NCBI GenBank assembly: GCA_965246875.1
Contig: CBDFFU010000006.1
Span: 124,001 to 188,000, forward strand
Direction of reading: 5' to 3'
Source: DASWYT01 sp965246875
GTDB lineage: Bacteria > Pseudomonadota > Alphaproteobacteria > Micavibrionales > SZUA-601
Length of the DNA stretch: 64,000 nucleotides
Below the pieces are notes generated by a model. That model had not been told where the DNA came from, ran no database searches, and saw only the letters and a program-made list of their open reading frames with translations. Shown in pieces: positions 36,085-44,224 of this stretch. Each line of letters starts with the position of its first letter. Positions within the stretch are counted from its first letter, which is position 1. Both the position numbers and the translations under genes were made by a program.

Positions 36085-38442
36085 TTACAAGGTCAGATGA
36101 TCCGCCATGTAAGCGGTACGTGTAAAGCCGTCTTGCAAGTGACGCATATGCGCTTCCGTCACAACCTGATGGATAGCATCCTGTTGCAGATTTTCTGCGA
36201 TCATGCCCAGGTGTAAACAGCAGGCGGATCGCGCGGCGCCCTTGAGAGAGTGCGCGATGTTTTTGAGCTTGTTCCAGTCGCGTTCGGTGTAAGCTGTATG
36301 CATTTGGTCGATATGGGTTTGCGACATCTGAACAAACATTTTGACCATGTCGATCGCATCATGATCAAAGGCACCAAATTGTTGTGCAGCCAAAACCCGA
36401 TCGAAAACCGGCATGCTGCTGTCGACACCAAAATGTGTCTCATTGACAGGAGGCGGCTTCACAGATTTGTCAGCAGTTGCATCAGGTGTAATTGCATCAG
36501 AACTGGTTTCAGCAATTACGCCCCAGCGGATCAATAATTGCCGTAATTGCCCAACACTGACCGGCTTTAGCAAGCATTCATCAAACCCATGTTCCAGATA
36601 AACCTGTTGATGCACCAATTGCACATCGGCTGTCATGGCGATAACTGGCAGACGGTCAACCGCGTTTCCGTTATCCAGTTGTTGCTGTTCATGCGCACGG
36701 ATGGCTTTGACCAGGCCATAGCCATCCATGACCGGCATGTGCAGATCTGTAATAATCACCGTGTGTTCACCAGCTTGAATTTTATCCAGACCTTGCTGAC
36801 CATTTTCAACAAAATCGGCGGTCAGATCCAGCTTGGCCAGTTGCCGCTGAATAATGTCACGTACCGATTCATTGTCTTCGCAAACCAATAATTTTTGTGG
36901 CTTTGCCGACATCGGGCGGACACGTTTCGCGGCACCCTTGACCGCTTCGCCAATACTGAAACGACTGGTCGGTTTTTCCAGATATTTTGCGCCCATAAAC
37001 TTGCACGCCTGCAACAAAGCGTAATCATTTTTGACCGTATATAAAATCAGGCCGATAAATGGACGCAGTTCATGCAGTTTTTTCATGACCTGTAGACCGT
37101 CCATGCCAGGCAGGCCATAATCAATCAGCGCCACATCGAAAGGTCGTTTTACAGCTAATGCAATCGCTTCTGCCGCGCTGTTCACGCTGATGACATCCGC
37201 TTTCATGTGTTGTAACGCGACATGGACATCATGCTGGCCATTCGGATTATCGTCGACAGCCAATACACTAATCCCCGTCAGATCCGGCAATTCGACAACG
37301 GTATGGGCTTCGGTAATCAGTGTTGGAATTTCAAACCAGAATGTTGCGCCCTTATTCAACTGGCTGGCCACACCGATTTGTCCGCCCATCAATTCAACCA
37401 TGCGGTGCGCAATCGACAATCCTAATCCTGTGCCGCCGAATTTGCGCGTCGTGCTGTTGTCGGCTTGTGTAAAAGGCTGAAACAAGCGGCTGGCGGTGTC
37501 GTGCGTCATGCCAACGCCGGTGTCGATGATTTCGAAACGCAATGGCACATGCGTGCTGTCCGTTGTGATATATTTTGCACTTGTCGTGACACGGATGGTG
37601 ACACCACCCGTTTCGGTGAATTTCAACCCGTTGCTGATGAGATTGGTCAGGATCTGGCGCAGGCGTTTCGGATCGCAGATCACAATGTCCGGCACAGCAT
37701 CGCTAAACACGGCATTGAGATACAGCTTATTCTCACGCCGTCTGGCATCCATCGACTCGACCAAGCCATTCAGCAGCAAGCGGATCGGTACCTCAAACAT
37801 ATCCAATTCCATCTTGCCAGCATCAACTTTGGCCAGATCAAGGATGTCGTCAAGAATACTCAATAAGCCATTGGCCGACGCCTGCGCGCCACCCACCATT
37901 TCCAGCATGCGCGGAATGGATTCTTCTTCCTTCATGAGTTCCAGCAGGCCAAAAATCGTTTGCATCGGCGTGCGAATTTCGTGACTCATAGTCGCCAGAA
38001 ATGCAGATTTCGCCTGTGCCGCAGCATCCGCCGCCGCCGCTTCACGACGGGCGATGGTTTCCAGTTCCTTGGTTTCCGTGACATCGGTGAACCAGAAAAA
38101 ATGTGCGCTTTCACCCATGATGCTGGTTGGCTGGGCGCGGACTTCGACCCACATCGATTTGTCATCAGGCAAAGAAATGCGCACGAAAATCGATTTCATG
38201 TCATTGGGATCTCTAGCCAATGGCAACAGGGAATGACCGTCTTCATCCGTACAAAAATCACGGATCACGCTGACAAAATCAAAATTATCCGGGCTTTTGT
38301 GCGCCATGATCTGCAGCATAACCGGGTTGGCGTAAAGCAGCATGGCGTTGTCCAATGCGCCATCGCCCGTTTGCAGCACCACCGCAACGCCCAAAGGCGA
38401 ATCCTGAAAGATCAAACGGAAACTATCGGGTAACGTGCTCAT
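36085..38442 (-). CDS. Hybrid histidine kinase: PAS, HisKA, HATPase, two REC, Hpt
   Basis: A 785-residue cytoplasmic sensor with no membrane helix. An N-terminal PAS domain (about 1-125) is followed by HisKA with the phospho-acceptor H154 (MSHEIRTPMQ). The ATPase domain has N-box sequence, DTGVGM and GTGLGLSIA. The first receiver has LIDYGLPGMDG as its phospho-Asp region, the second has IITDLHMPVMDG. The C-terminal Hpt domain has AHSLKGAAR with its His. This is a full ArcB/BarA-type phosphorelay in one chain, but no partner response regulator is adjacent. PAS suggests a redox or small-molecule input, unproven. Confidence 0.9.
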   Translation of the reverse strand: MSTLPDSFRLIFQDSPLGVAVVLQTGDGALDNAMLLYANPVMLQIMAHKSPDNFDFVSVIRDFCTDEDGHSLLPLARDPNDMKSIFVRISLPDDKSMWVEVRAQPTSIMGESAHFFWFTDVTETKELETIARREAAAADAAAQAKSAFLATMSHEIRTPMQTIFGLLELMKEEESIPRMLEMVGGAQASANGLLSILDDILDLAKVDAGKMELDMFEVPIRLLLNGLVESMDARRRENKLYLNAVFSDAVPDIVICDPKRLRQILTNLISNGLKFTETGGVTIRVTTSAKYITTDSTHVPLRFEIIDTGVGMTHDTASRLFQPFTQADNSTTRKFGGTGLGLSIAHRMVELMGGQIGVASQLNKGATFWFEIPTLITEAHTVVELPDLTGISVLAVDDNPNGQHDVHVALQHMKADVISVNSAAEAIALAVKRPFDVALIDYGLPGMDGLQVMKKLHELRPFIGLILYTVKNDYALLQACKFMGAKYLEKPTSRFSIGEAVKGAAKRVRPMSAKPQKLLVCEDNESVRDIIQRQLAKLDLTADFVENGQQGLDKIQAGEHTVIITDLHMPVMDGYGLVKAIRAHEQQQLDNGNAVDRLPVIAMTADVQLVHQQVYLEHGFDECLLKPVSVGQLRQLLIRWGVIAETSSDAITPDATADKSVKPPPVNETHFGVDSSMPVFDRVLAAQQFGAFDHDAIDMVKMFVQMSQTHIDQMHTAYTERDWNKLKNIAHSLKGAARSACCLHLGMIAENLQQDAIHQVVTEAHMRHLQDGFTRTAYMADHLTL

Positions 38443-38545
38443 CGAGACGACTCATCAGCAAAAACAAAACGACGTGATCCATACCACCAGAAAGACTTTA
38501 ATTTCTCGCCAAGAAACGTTTAAAGCATTGCCTAATTATGCTTAA

Positions 38546-39484
38546 TTAGCGTATCAGGCTGGCAAACCAAGGAATTGTTTTATCAAGGCCGGCTTCGAGA
38601 TTGACCATGGGTTGCCAGTTCAAAACTGTCTGCGCGCGGGTAATATCCGGACGGCGTTGTTTTGGATCATCAGCCGGCAAGGGCTGGTAGATAATTTTTG
38701 ATGCTGTGTCGATCTTGCCCAGGATTTTCTCAGCCAATTCGCGCATCGTAAATTCAACGGGATTGCCCAGATTAACGGGTTGATTGCAATCGTCCGACGC
38801 ATCCATGCAGGCAATAATGCCGGTGACCAAATCATCCACATAGCAAAAGGAACGCGTTTGGGTGCCATTGCCATACATGGTGAGATTATCGCCACGTAAC
38901 GCCTGACAGATAAAATTTGACACGACGCGTCCATCATAGGGGTCCATTTGCGGGCCATAGGTGTTAAAAATGCGGATCAGTCGGGTGTTAACGCCGCGGG
39001 TGCGATTGTAATCCATAACAAGAGTTTCGGCAGCACGCTTGCCTTCATCATAACAGGAGCGAATACCGATTGGATTGACCAGACCCCAGTAAGCTTCCGG
39101 TTGTGGATGGACTTCCGGATCGCCATATATCTCTGATGTCGAGGCTTGCAGGATTTTAGCGCCGGTTTTTTCGGCGGCATCCAACACATTCATCGCACCG
39201 ATGACACTGGTTTTCCACGTATAAATTGGGTCGCGCTGATAATGCGGTGGGGAGGCGGGACACGCCATGTTGTAAATTTCGTCACCGACGAAATCAATGG
39301 GCTCCAATACCGATCGGTCATGTAACGTGAAATGCGGGTGGTCGATGATGCCAGCCAGATTGCGGCGATGGCCAGTGTAAAAATTATCGAGCGCGGTAAC
39401 CTGATGACCCTGATCCAGCAGACAACGGCACAGATGCGACCCCAAAAAGCCGGCACCGCCGGTGACCAGAATTTTTTTCGCCAT
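38546..39484 (-). CDS. UDP-glucuronate decarboxylase-like SDR epimerase
   Basis: A 312-residue extended SDR enzyme. The NAD site is TGGAGFLGSHLC, the substrate region includes ACPASPPHYQRDPI, and the catalytic pattern is the S/T in ASTSEIYGDPEVHPQ with YDEGK in SCYDEGKRAAE. The ACPASP and RSCYDEGKR blocks match UDP-glucuronic acid decarboxylase (UXS), which makes UDP-xylose. The related nucleotide-sugar 4,6-dehydratases remain a lesser possibility. The glycosyltransferase gene just upstream suggests a shared role in surface polysaccharide. Confidence 0.85.
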   Translation of the reverse strand: MAKKILVTGGAGFLGSHLCRCLLDQGHQVTALDNFYTGHRRNLAGIIDHPHFTLHDRSVLEPIDFVGDEIYNMACPASPPHYQRDPIYTWKTSVIGAMNVLDAAEKTGAKILQASTSEIYGDPEVHPQPEAYWGLVNPIGIRSCYDEGKRAAETLVMDYNRTRGVNTRLIRIFNTYGPQMDPYDGRVVSNFICQALRGDNLTMYGNGTQTRSFCYVDDLVTGIIACMDASDDCNQPVNLGNPVEFTMRELAEKILGKIDTASKIIYQPLPADDPKQRRPDITRAQTVLNWQPMVNLEAGLDKTIPWFASLIR

Positions 39485-39555
39485 ATCATCAACCCTTTTG
39501 CCGTTCTCTTACAAGGTTAACGGGCCAGGGGTTAAAGACGCTTTAAGCCGTGTGT

Positions 39556-40296
39556 TTACGCGGCCCGGTCGTGCCAGTGATCGAGCAGCCAAGGCGCGGC
39601 GCGTAAGTATTTGCCCTTTTGCGGCCAGACGCCATTAGCAGCGTCAACGGGTTTTGGCGGGCCGTGAAAGACCAGAATTTTACAGCCGTCCGGTAACGCT
39701 GGACGCACGAAATAGCGTAATAGACGGGATGGCAGGCTGTGACGTTTGAAGCTGCGGCACCAAGTCTCCGGCCAATACGAGACTTTGTTAGTTTTAGCCA
39801 CCATCTTGGTCAGATATTCCTGCTCATTGATGTAGTCCTTATAGACCTGTTCGTAATGGGTGCAGAAATGGTCGAAGACATCCGCATGTGTGTTCGCTTG
39901 ATAGCGGTAGACGGACGAATTGCCGATACCCTGGCCCAGTTGCGTCCAGTTCTCGATAATACAAAATTCACCCGGTTTATAAGTGAAGAAGCCATCAATA
40001 TTATCGGTGATCACCAGATCGACATCGAGGAATAAGACTGTGCTGCCATCCTCCAAGCCCATTTGCGGCGAGAGGGAAATCAGCTTGCGCCAGCCGGAAA
40101 AGCTGGCGGCCGACCCCAATGGCATATCCGGAATGGCACGCGTTTCAATGCCCGGTGCTACGCCCGTTGTGTCATCGGTGTAGCAGAGGAAAGTATAAGG
40201 GACGGTCAAATGGCGTTTCACCATGGCACTGAGAATATTCACATACTCCGGGCCATAAAGTGTTCCCCATTTCATGCAGATGACGTAGTTTTTCAT
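39556..40296 (-). CDS. Putative glycosyltransferase with DxD motif
   Basis: A 246-residue protein starting at the ATG at 40296 (AGGA about five bases upstream). It opens with YVICMKWGTLYGPEYVNIL, a GT-A-type pattern, and carries the metal-binding DVD at 91-93 in LFLDVDLVITDNI. A run with YLTKMVAKTNKVSYWPETWC and a late CKILVFHGPPKP, the latter common in bacterial GT32/GT8-related enzymes, complete the match. The acceptor sugar is unknown. A long inverted repeat covers its ribosome-binding site. The neighbouring UXS-like gene, on the same strand 71 bases away, supports a polysaccharide pathway. Confidence 0.75.
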   Translation of the reverse strand: MKNYVICMKWGTLYGPEYVNILSAMVKRHLTVPYTFLCYTDDTTGVAPGIETRAIPDMPLGSAASFSGWRKLISLSPQMGLEDGSTVLFLDVDLVITDNIDGFFTYKPGEFCIIENWTQLGQGIGNSSVYRYQANTHADVFDHFCTHYEQVYKDYINEQEYLTKMVAKTNKVSYWPETWCRSFKRHSLPSRLLRYFVRPALPDGCKILVFHGPPKPVDAANGVWPQKGKYLRAAPWLLDHWHDRAA

Positions 40297-40303
40297 GGAC
40301 TGT

Positions 40304-40344
40304 CCTGTTTTAAGCAAATGTGACAGCACCATACCAAAAACAGG
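40304..40344 (-). promoter_or_regulatory. Inverted repeat overlapping the glycosyltransferase ribosome-binding site
   Basis: CCTGTTTT (40304-40311) and AAAACAGG (40337-40344) form an 8-base-pair stem with a 25-base loop. On the minus strand the downstream arm ends in the CAGG that begins the AGGA site for the ATG at 40296. It lies between the patatin-like gene and the glycosyltransferase, both leftward. It could end the first transcript or hide the ribosome-binding site of the second. Confidence 0.35.
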
Positions 40345-40376
40345 TCAACAGGTAAATTGTGAAAGATGATAGATAG

Positions 40377-41348
40377 TTAAGTCGCACCTTCAGGTGTCGG
40401 CCCATGATCGGCGAAGCCATCAACGCACAAAACTTGCCAGGCATCGCGTAGTTGCGGCAGCATGGCTTCGACGGCCAACTCACCGGCGCGGATGATTTCG
40501 TCGACTTTTTCAAATTCCAGCAGGCCAACATGGCCGATGCGCGGGGCGATATAGACATCCGGCGGTTCACCAGCAAGGCGGGAGCGCGCGAGACGGTCCT
40601 GAATAATATTGAGCGACGAAAACATGACGCCAAACAAGGATGGCGATTCATCATCGCGTTTGAAAATGCGTTTCGCCAGTTTGGCACTGGTTGAACCGTC
40701 CTGTTGCAGTTTTGGGTCAAAGCCGGCAACCGTTGGCACGCTGTGGCCGCTTTTGCGTACCTTGCCGACGATGTCACCATTTAAATTGACAGCAATAATC
40801 ATGTTGGCACCCAAGGCCTGACAGGCTGAGACCGGCACCGGGTTCACCAAGGCGCCATCGACCAGTAATTTATTGCCGTATTTGACGGGCGGAAAGACGC
40901 CAGGCAAAGCAAAGGATGCCGACATAGCGGAGATCAAATCACCACTGCGCAACCAGACTTCATGGCCGGTAATCATATCCGCGGCAGCCGCCACATATTT
41001 GAGATCCATGTCTTCAATGTTCACATCACCAAATTGGTCGCGCATCAAATTTTGAAAGCGTTTGCCGCTGATCAGCCCACCGCGAGAAAATTTGATATCC
41101 AGATAGCTGGCGACTTTGAGGCGGTTGAGGGAGCGTGCCCAATCTTCCAGTGCGTCCAGCCGGTCGATGCAATAAGCCCCGCCAACCAAAGCACCAATTG
41201 ACGTGCCGCAGACAATATCCGGTTTAAAACCATGTTTGACCAAGGCACGGATCACACCGATATGCGCCCAGCCGCGCGCCAAACCACTGCCCAACGCCAG
41301 GCCGATTTTAGGGCCACCATCATTATAATCCGTAAACATCTTGTTCAT
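40377..41348 (-). CDS. Patatin-like phospholipase, RssA/NTE family
   Basis: A 323-residue lipid acyl hydrolase. The oxyanion loop is GSGLARGWAHIGV (20-32), the nucleophile elbow is GTSIG with S50, and the catalytic Asp is D164 in VDGALVNPVP. This Ser-Asp dyad is intact. Members hydrolyse lysophospholipids or act in membrane turnover; the bacterial RssA relatives have no firm substrate. The remaining C-terminal region is family-typical. Divergent from the ETF-QO gene. Confidence 0.9.
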   Translation of the reverse strand: MNKMFTDYNDGGPKIGLALGSGLARGWAHIGVIRALVKHGFKPDIVCGTSIGALVGGAYCIDRLDALEDWARSLNRLKVASYLDIKFSRGGLISGKRFQNLMRDQFGDVNIEDMDLKYVAAAADMITGHEVWLRSGDLISAMSASFALPGVFPPVKYGNKLLVDGALVNPVPVSACQALGANMIIAVNLNGDIVGKVRKSGHSVPTVAGFDPKLQQDGSTSAKLAKRIFKRDDESPSLFGVMFSSLNIIQDRLARSRLAGEPPDVYIAPRIGHVGLLEFEKVDEIIRAGELAVEAMLPQLRDAWQVLCVDGFADHGPTPEGAT

Positions 41349-41499
41349 GTTTTTATCCTTATCCGTTCATTGTAGGCCACAGAGTCTCTAGATTTCCTTT
41401 AAGGATCATGGTGCAGTGCCATAAAAGATGCTGTCGTTTGGCAAGGTTTGTTTGACGTTTGCCGTGCTATGATCAGCTTTGTTCTTGTGTGAGGTTGCC

Positions 41500-43182
41500 A
41501 TGATACAGATGCTAGAGACAGGACCGTTTCGCGTTGATCGTGATGTGATGCCGTATGATGTGGTGATCGTCGGTGCGGGTCCGGCTGGCCTCAGTTGTGC
41601 CATTCGTTTGAAGCAAATCGCGCAAGCCGAGAACAAAGACTTAAGCGTTTGCATTGTAGAAAAAGGATCGGCGGTCGGCGCGCATTTGATGTCGGGCGCC
41701 GTTCTGGAACCGCGTGCATTGAATGAACTGATTCCGGACTGGAAAGACAAGGGCGCGCCGTTGCGTGATCCCGTTGTCAGCGACCGGTTTTTATTTCTGA
41801 CACGTACCAAAGCGTTCCGTCTGCCAACGCCGCCGTTCATGCGCAATCATGGTAACTCTATTATTTCTCTTGGTAAATTTGGCCAATGGCTGGCGACACA
41901 GGCAGAAAGTTTGGGCGTTGAAATTTTTCCCGGCTTTGCCGCGACAGAATTATTATTCGGCGCTGATAATCAGGTGGCCGGTATTGCGACCGGTGATCTG
42001 GGTATCGATAAGCACGGCGAGAAAACGACCCGCTTCACACCCGGCGTTGAAATTCACAGCAAGCAAGTGGTGCTGGCGGAAGGGTGCCATGGCAGCTTGA
42101 GCAAGCAGCTGATCAAGCGGTTTCATTTGCGCTCTGTAGATGCACCGCAAACTTATGGCTTGGGTATCAAAGAGATTTGGGACATTCCCAAGGAGCAGCA
42201 TAAGCCCGGTCACACGCTGCACAGCATCGGCTGGCCGCTGGATACCAAAACCTATGGCGGATCGTGGCTGTATCATTACGGTGATAACAAGGTGTCGTTG
42301 GGGTTTGTGACAGGTCTGGATTACGCCAATCCGCATCTGTCGCCATTTGAAGAAATGCAACGCTGGAAAACGCATCCGTCGATTGCAGCGGTGTTGAAAA
42401 ACGGCCGCCGCATATCGTACGGCGCGCGGGCATTGGTTGAGGGTGGTCTGCAAGGTCTGCCACAATTGGCCGTGCCAGGAGCCTTATTGATCGGTGACAG
42501 TGCAGGGTTTTTGAACGTGCCAAAAATCAAAGGGACGCACACGGCCATGAAATCCGGCATGCTGGCCGCTGAAGCATTATATCGGCATTTAGGCGAAGAG
42601 AATGCGGCTGTGCGGCCTTGTACCCATTACGAAACATTATTTAAAACATCCTGGCTGTACAAAGAGCTGCATGCCGTACGCAATATTCGCCCCGGTTTTC
42701 AGCGGGGCTTGTGGCGGGGCTTGGTGAATGCGGCTTGGGAAACCGTGACCAAAGGTTTCAGCCCATGGACATTGCGCCATCACGCCGATCACAAGGCGTT
42801 GCAACCGGCAGCATTAATGCCGAAAATTACCTATCCCAAACCAGATGGCGTGTTAACCTTCGACCGGCTGTCGAGCGTTTATGTTTCGAATACCAATCAC
42901 ACTGAAGACCAGCCGGTGCATTTGCAATTGCAAGATCCGGCTGTGGCCGTTGACGTGAATTTGAAAACCTACGACTCGCCGGAAAGCCGTTATTGCCCGG
43001 CGGGGGTGTATGAAATTGTCTATGATGCGCCGGATGATAGCGGTTTGAACAAAGCGCCACGTCTGCAGATCAATGCGCAAAACTGTGTCCATTGCAAAAC
43101 CTGCGACATCAAAGACCCGACACAAAATATCAACTGGGTCCCACCGCAAGGCGGCGAGGGGCCGCGTTACACGGGCATGTGA
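41500..43182 (+). CDS. Electron transfer flavoprotein-ubiquinone oxidoreductase
   Basis: A 560-residue inner-membrane-associated flavoprotein that passes electrons from ETF to ubiquinone, linking fatty-acid and amino-acid dehydrogenases to respiration. The ATG at 41500 has GAGG five bases upstream; the TTG at 41479 does not. The FAD site is VVIVGAGPAGLSCAIRL at 21-37. Four cysteines for the 4Fe-4S cluster are C499 and then C529, C532 and C535 in NCVHCKTCDIKDP. ETF genes themselves are not in the window. Full length and intact. Confidence 0.95.
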   Translation: MIQMLETGPFRVDRDVMPYDVVIVGAGPAGLSCAIRLKQIAQAENKDLSVCIVEKGSAVGAHLMSGAVLEPRALNELIPDWKDKGAPLRDPVVSDRFLFLTRTKAFRLPTPPFMRNHGNSIISLGKFGQWLATQAESLGVEIFPGFAATELLFGADNQVAGIATGDLGIDKHGEKTTRFTPGVEIHSKQVVLAEGCHGSLSKQLIKRFHLRSVDAPQTYGLGIKEIWDIPKEQHKPGHTLHSIGWPLDTKTYGGSWLYHYGDNKVSLGFVTGLDYANPHLSPFEEMQRWKTHPSIAAVLKNGRRISYGARALVEGGLQGLPQLAVPGALLIGDSAGFLNVPKIKGTHTAMKSGMLAAEALYRHLGEENAAVRPCTHYETLFKTSWLYKELHAVRNIRPGFQRGLWRGLVNAAWETVTKGFSPWTLRHHADHKALQPAALMPKITYPKPDGVLTFDRLSSVYVSNTNHTEDQPVHLQLQDPAVAVDVNLKTYDSPESRYCPAGVYEIVYDAPDDSGLNKAPRLQINAQNCVHCKTCDIKDPTQNINWVPPQGGEGPRYTGM

Positions 43183-43260
43183 TTTAATCTTTTATTTAGC
43201 TTTATGCTCCCCTTACAGAAAAACTTTGACATTTTTATCCGGCTTTGCTACACTGAATAA

Positions 43261-43395
43261 ATGCTGATCGTTTTAACCACACTACTGATCACTGTTGCAG
43301 CCGCTTCGGCGCTGCAAGCGCAGCCCAAAGCTGTACGCGTGAAGGCTCGCCGTGATAACGGACGCTGCGCTGGCAAAGGGTCTAATGGCCGTTAG
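43261..43395 (+). CDS. Possible 44-residue secreted or membrane peptide
   Basis: ATG at 43261 directly follows a TAA; the reading frame stops with TAG at 43393. A hydrophobic Leu/Val/Ala N-terminus (about residues 2-20) is followed by a strongly basic tail with several Arg, Lys and one Cys. No clear ribosome-binding site is visible, and the last codons overlap a six-base-pair hairpin (43385-43400). It could be a signal-peptided micro-protein or chance. Confidence 0.3.
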   Translation: MLIVLTTLLITVAAASALQAQPKAVRVKARRDNGRCAGKGSNGR

Positions 43396-43486
43396 GCCAT
43401 CGTTCTTATTTTCTAAATGACAATTTGATTTGATCTATCCGTTTTATGGATTGCCATTTCTTGATTAAATTTCAAGGAGATTACAC

Positions 43487-44104
43487 ATGATGCCTGACTT
43501 GATTTTACGTGATCTGCCTATGCCTATTCGAACGCCGCGTTTGCTGATAACGCCACCAGCGGCGGGTATGGGTGCTGCCTTTCATGAAGCAAAAATAGAA
43601 ACTTTAGAAAGTAATAAGGAATGGCTGGGTTGGGCGCATCATGCATCAAACCCTCACATCGAAGAGGCAATGATGCGCAAACAAGCAGCAAAATTCATGG
43701 CCCGCGAAGATTTGATGTTGATTGTTTTTAATCATAATGGGCGTCTGATTGGTTCGACAGGCTTTCATTTTTTGAACCAGTTTGCCACACCGATCCTGCA
43801 TATGGGCTATTGGTGTCGCCAGTCGGAACAAGGCAAAGGATATGTGACGGAATGGGTCAATGCCCTAACACAATATAGTTTTGATATTCTAAACTTAAAA
43901 AAACTTTCTATTGAAGCCAATAGCGAAAATTTAGCGTCAATTGCTGTTGCCAAAAGACTTGGCTTTGATTTTGAATATGGTGTCAAATGGGGAATTACTA
44001 AACCTGGCACTGACGAGATGCAGGTACGCAATGTCTACAGCCGTTTTGATACAGTTGGTCTGCCGTCATTGGATGTCAGCTGGGGCGACAAGCCAAGCCC
44101 CTGA
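43487..44104 (+). CDS. GNAT N-acetyltransferase, RimJ/RimL-like
   Basis: A 205-residue protein with a strong AAGGAGA site. RTPRLLITPPAAG opens the Acetyltransf_3 fold. IGSTGFHFLN and a GYWCRQSEQGKGYVTEWV strand-loop hold the acetyl-CoA-binding Q/R-x-x-G-x-G/A element, here QGKGY. LSIEANSENLASIAVAKRLGF is the classic RimJ/RimL C-terminal motif. Targets could be ribosomal N-termini or small amines. The gene is AT-richer than its neighbours. Confidence 0.85.
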   Translation: MMPDLILRDLPMPIRTPRLLITPPAAGMGAAFHEAKIETLESNKEWLGWAHHASNPHIEEAMMRKQAAKFMAREDLMLIVFNHNGRLIGSTGFHFLNQFATPILHMGYWCRQSEQGKGYVTEWVNALTQYSFDILNLKKLSIEANSENLASIAVAKRLGFDFEYGVKWGITKPGTDEMQVRNVYSRFDTVGLPSLDVSWGDKPSP

Positions 44105-44224
44105 AATACAAGGGGAGAGGAATGTTTTTGCCGCCCTTTCCCCACTCTTTCAATCATCCTTAACATCTGCACGATTTAATGGCATGTTATAAAGGCTGTT
44201 ATTGCGTATCCAATCGGGGTTCCC

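Noticed and set aside
38532..38549. CTAATTA/TAATTAG hairpin at the end of the UXS-like gene
   Set aside because: All-AT stem but for one pair, overlapping the stop codon and without a T run; too weak to call a terminator.
44098..44115. CCCCT/AGGGG stem at the end of the GNAT gene
   Set aside because: Only five pairs and the T run is nine bases away.
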